Below are positions 62,950 through 64,000 of a DNA stretch of 64,000 nucleotides, piece after piece (the stretch's first letter is position 1; the number at the start of each line of letters is the position of its first letter). This DNA is from Candidatus Binatia bacterium. GTDB taxonomy: Bacteria > Desulfobacterota > Binatia > HRBIN30 > BPIQ01. The stretch lies in assembly GCA_026004195.1 (NCBI GenBank), contig BPIQ01000001.1, positions 1,416,311 through 1,480,310 of the forward strand, in the 5' to 3' direction. The position numbers and the translations under genes were made by a program. The notes below the pieces were generated by a model. The model saw nothing but the letters and a program-made list of their open reading frames with translations. It did no database searches and had not been told where the DNA came from.

Positions 62950-63885
62950 TCAGACCCTTCCGCGCGTCTCGACGCGACGATACGAGCCCCTCGGAATCCG
63001 GTGGGCGAAAAAGCCGGGCTGGATGAGGCCCGCGAGAAGCTCGGCACTTTCGGCGATCCGCGGGCCGGGGCGATTCAGGTAGGCGTTCCCGTCGGCCACG
63101 TACACCCGCCCGTTCCGAAAGGCCGGAAGGTCTTCCCAGGGTGCCCGGCGCAAGAACGCATCGAGCTCGGCAAACGTCCGCTCGACCGAAAAGCCGCAGG
63201 GCATCAGAACGAGCACGTCGGGCTCGAACTCGCGAATTTCCTCCCAGGAGACGACCCGGCTCGGCTCGCCACGACCGACGAGGGGGCACTGGCCGCCACC
63301 GAGCTCCACGAGCTCGGGAATCCAGTTGCCCGCCACCATCGGTGGATCGAGCCACTCGAGGCAGAGAACCCGAGGCCGGCTCCGGAAACTCGGATGCCGG
63401 GCACGCAAGCTCGCCATACGCTCGCGGATCTCGGCGACGACCTCGCGGGCCTTCGTCTCCCTGCCCGTCGCCTCGCCCACGCGGAGGACGTCCTCGAAGA
63501 TCCCTTCGAGCGACCGAGCCGAGAGAAGGACGAGCCGCGCCTCGATCCCGGCGCACGCCCGGAGGGCCTCTTCGACCTCTTCCCCCGAGACGGCGCAGAC
63601 CGCACAGCGGTCCTGGGTCACGACCACGTCGGGCCGCAAGCGCGCGAGAAGGTCCGCGTCGAGATCGTAGACGGAAAGCCCGCGGTCGAGAAGCGAGCGG
63701 ACACTCGTGTCGATGTCGGCCGACGGGGCGTGCGTCTCGACCTTGGCACGCGTGAGCGCGGGCAGCTTCCGTACTTCTTCCGGGTAGTCGCACTCGTGCG
63801 ATCGCCCGACGAGGTTCTCCCCGAGCCCGAGAGCCCAGACGATTTCCGTGGCGCTCGGAAGGAGGGAAACGACGCGAAAATCCAT
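62950..63885 (-). CDS. BtuF-like periplasmic-binding-fold protein
   Basis: 311 residues. VVSLLPSATEIVWALGLGEN at the very N-terminus, VVTQDRCAVCAVSGEEVEEA, LCLEWLDPPMVAGNWIPELV and DGNAYLNRPGPRIAESAELL are typical of cobalamin-binding-like ABC substrate-binding proteins (BtuF family). There is no signal peptide, so the product may be cytoplasmic as in the short BtuF-like group. No ABC permease or ATPase gene is in view. ATG start. Confidence 0.88.
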   Translation of the reverse strand: MDFRVVSLLPSATEIVWALGLGENLVGRSHECDYPEEVRKLPALTRAKVETHAPSADIDTSVRSLLDRGLSVYDLDADLLARLRPDVVVTQDRCAVCAVSGEEVEEALRACAGIEARLVLLSARSLEGIFEDVLRVGEATGRETKAREVVAEIRERMASLRARHPSFRSRPRVLCLEWLDPPMVAGNWIPELVELGGGQCPLVGRGEPSRVVSWEEIREFEPDVLVLMPCGFSVERTFAELDAFLRRAPWEDLPAFRNGRVYVADGNAYLNRPGPRIAESAELLAGLIQPGFFAHRIPRGSYRRVETRGRV

Positions 63886-63913
63886 TTGCTGCGCTGCCTT
63901 CGGGCTTTCCCTG

Positions 63914-64000
63914 TCAGCGCCTTCCGGACCCGGTCAAGGGGAAGGGGTCCGTGGGCGGCTCGACGGTCTCTCCGCATGTGGAGCCGCACTCGGCGCAGAG
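63914..64000 (-). other. Possible 3' end of a Cys-rich gene running in from outside
   Basis: 28 codons open to the window edge end in a stop 28 bases upstream of the BtuF-like ATG. They read LCAECGSTCGETVEPP and on, with a CxxC...C pattern. Too short for a family call. Confidence 0.25.

Noticed and set aside
62673-63047. Reverse frame between the CBM9-like and BtuF-like genes (VLLGSLDVFVIFHGDMRF)
   Set aside because: Composition is plausible, but it overlaps the BtuF-like gene, lacks a good start or ribosome site and matches no family.

Overview
The window is high-GC (roughly two thirds G+C by eye), densely coding bacterial DNA. GTG starts are frequent and several neighbouring genes overlap by ATGA or GTGA. 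Lipoprotein signals, BatA-like proteins, a type IV pilin, MurNAc recycling and a TolC remnant point to a diderm (Gram-negative-type) chromosome. The mix (selA/selB, cstA, MoxR/DUF58 operon, a proton-pumping Nuo set) would suit an environmental Desulfobacterota- or Binatota-like lineage, but nothing here fixes the phylum.

Layout. 0-5.6 kb: an incomplete CCA-adding/poly(A) polymerase gene, a lipoprotein, then selA and selB facing each other around two small secreted His/Tyr-rich proteins. 5.6-13 kb: cstA, a viaA/ravA pair, an odd gcvH, pcm, an ftsB-like gene and enolase. At 13.0-13.3 kb a 29-residue Lys/Ala peptide has its own consensus promoter, leader hairpin, ribosome site and terminator. 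13.3-18.4 kb: a hydrolase, anmK, a patatin-like lipase, and murU-amgK, which together suggest cell-wall sugar recycling. 18.5-27.9 kb: ten nuo genes (A C D E H J K L M N) with B, F, G and I absent. 28-35.7 kb: a five-gene MoxR/DUF58/VWA operon. 35.7-46.8 kb: rsmH, a frame-disrupted lysyl-oxidase-like gene, a MATE exporter, rlmD, a CobS-like protein without its metal motif, an SppA lipoprotein, a membrane protein, an MBL hydrolase, dodecin and a pilin.

46.9-50.6 kb is an accessory patch of toxin-antitoxin pieces: a truncated nucleotidyltransferase with a possible partner, a RelE-type toxin with an unusual 182-residue partner, a lone Phd-type antitoxin and a MazF tail fragment. From 52.3 kb come a TVP38/mercuric-reductase-like fusion and a pentose-phosphate cluster (truncated tkt, frameshifted gnd, intact zwf and pgl). 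A decayed stretch follows, with imperfect copies of zwf and of a gene 4 kb downstream, plus RND and TolC fragments pointing in opposite directions. The window ends with a hemerythrin-domain protein, a membrane/CBM9-like protein and a BtuF-like binding protein. No rRNA, tRNA (including selC), CRISPR array or intact insertion sequence was seen.
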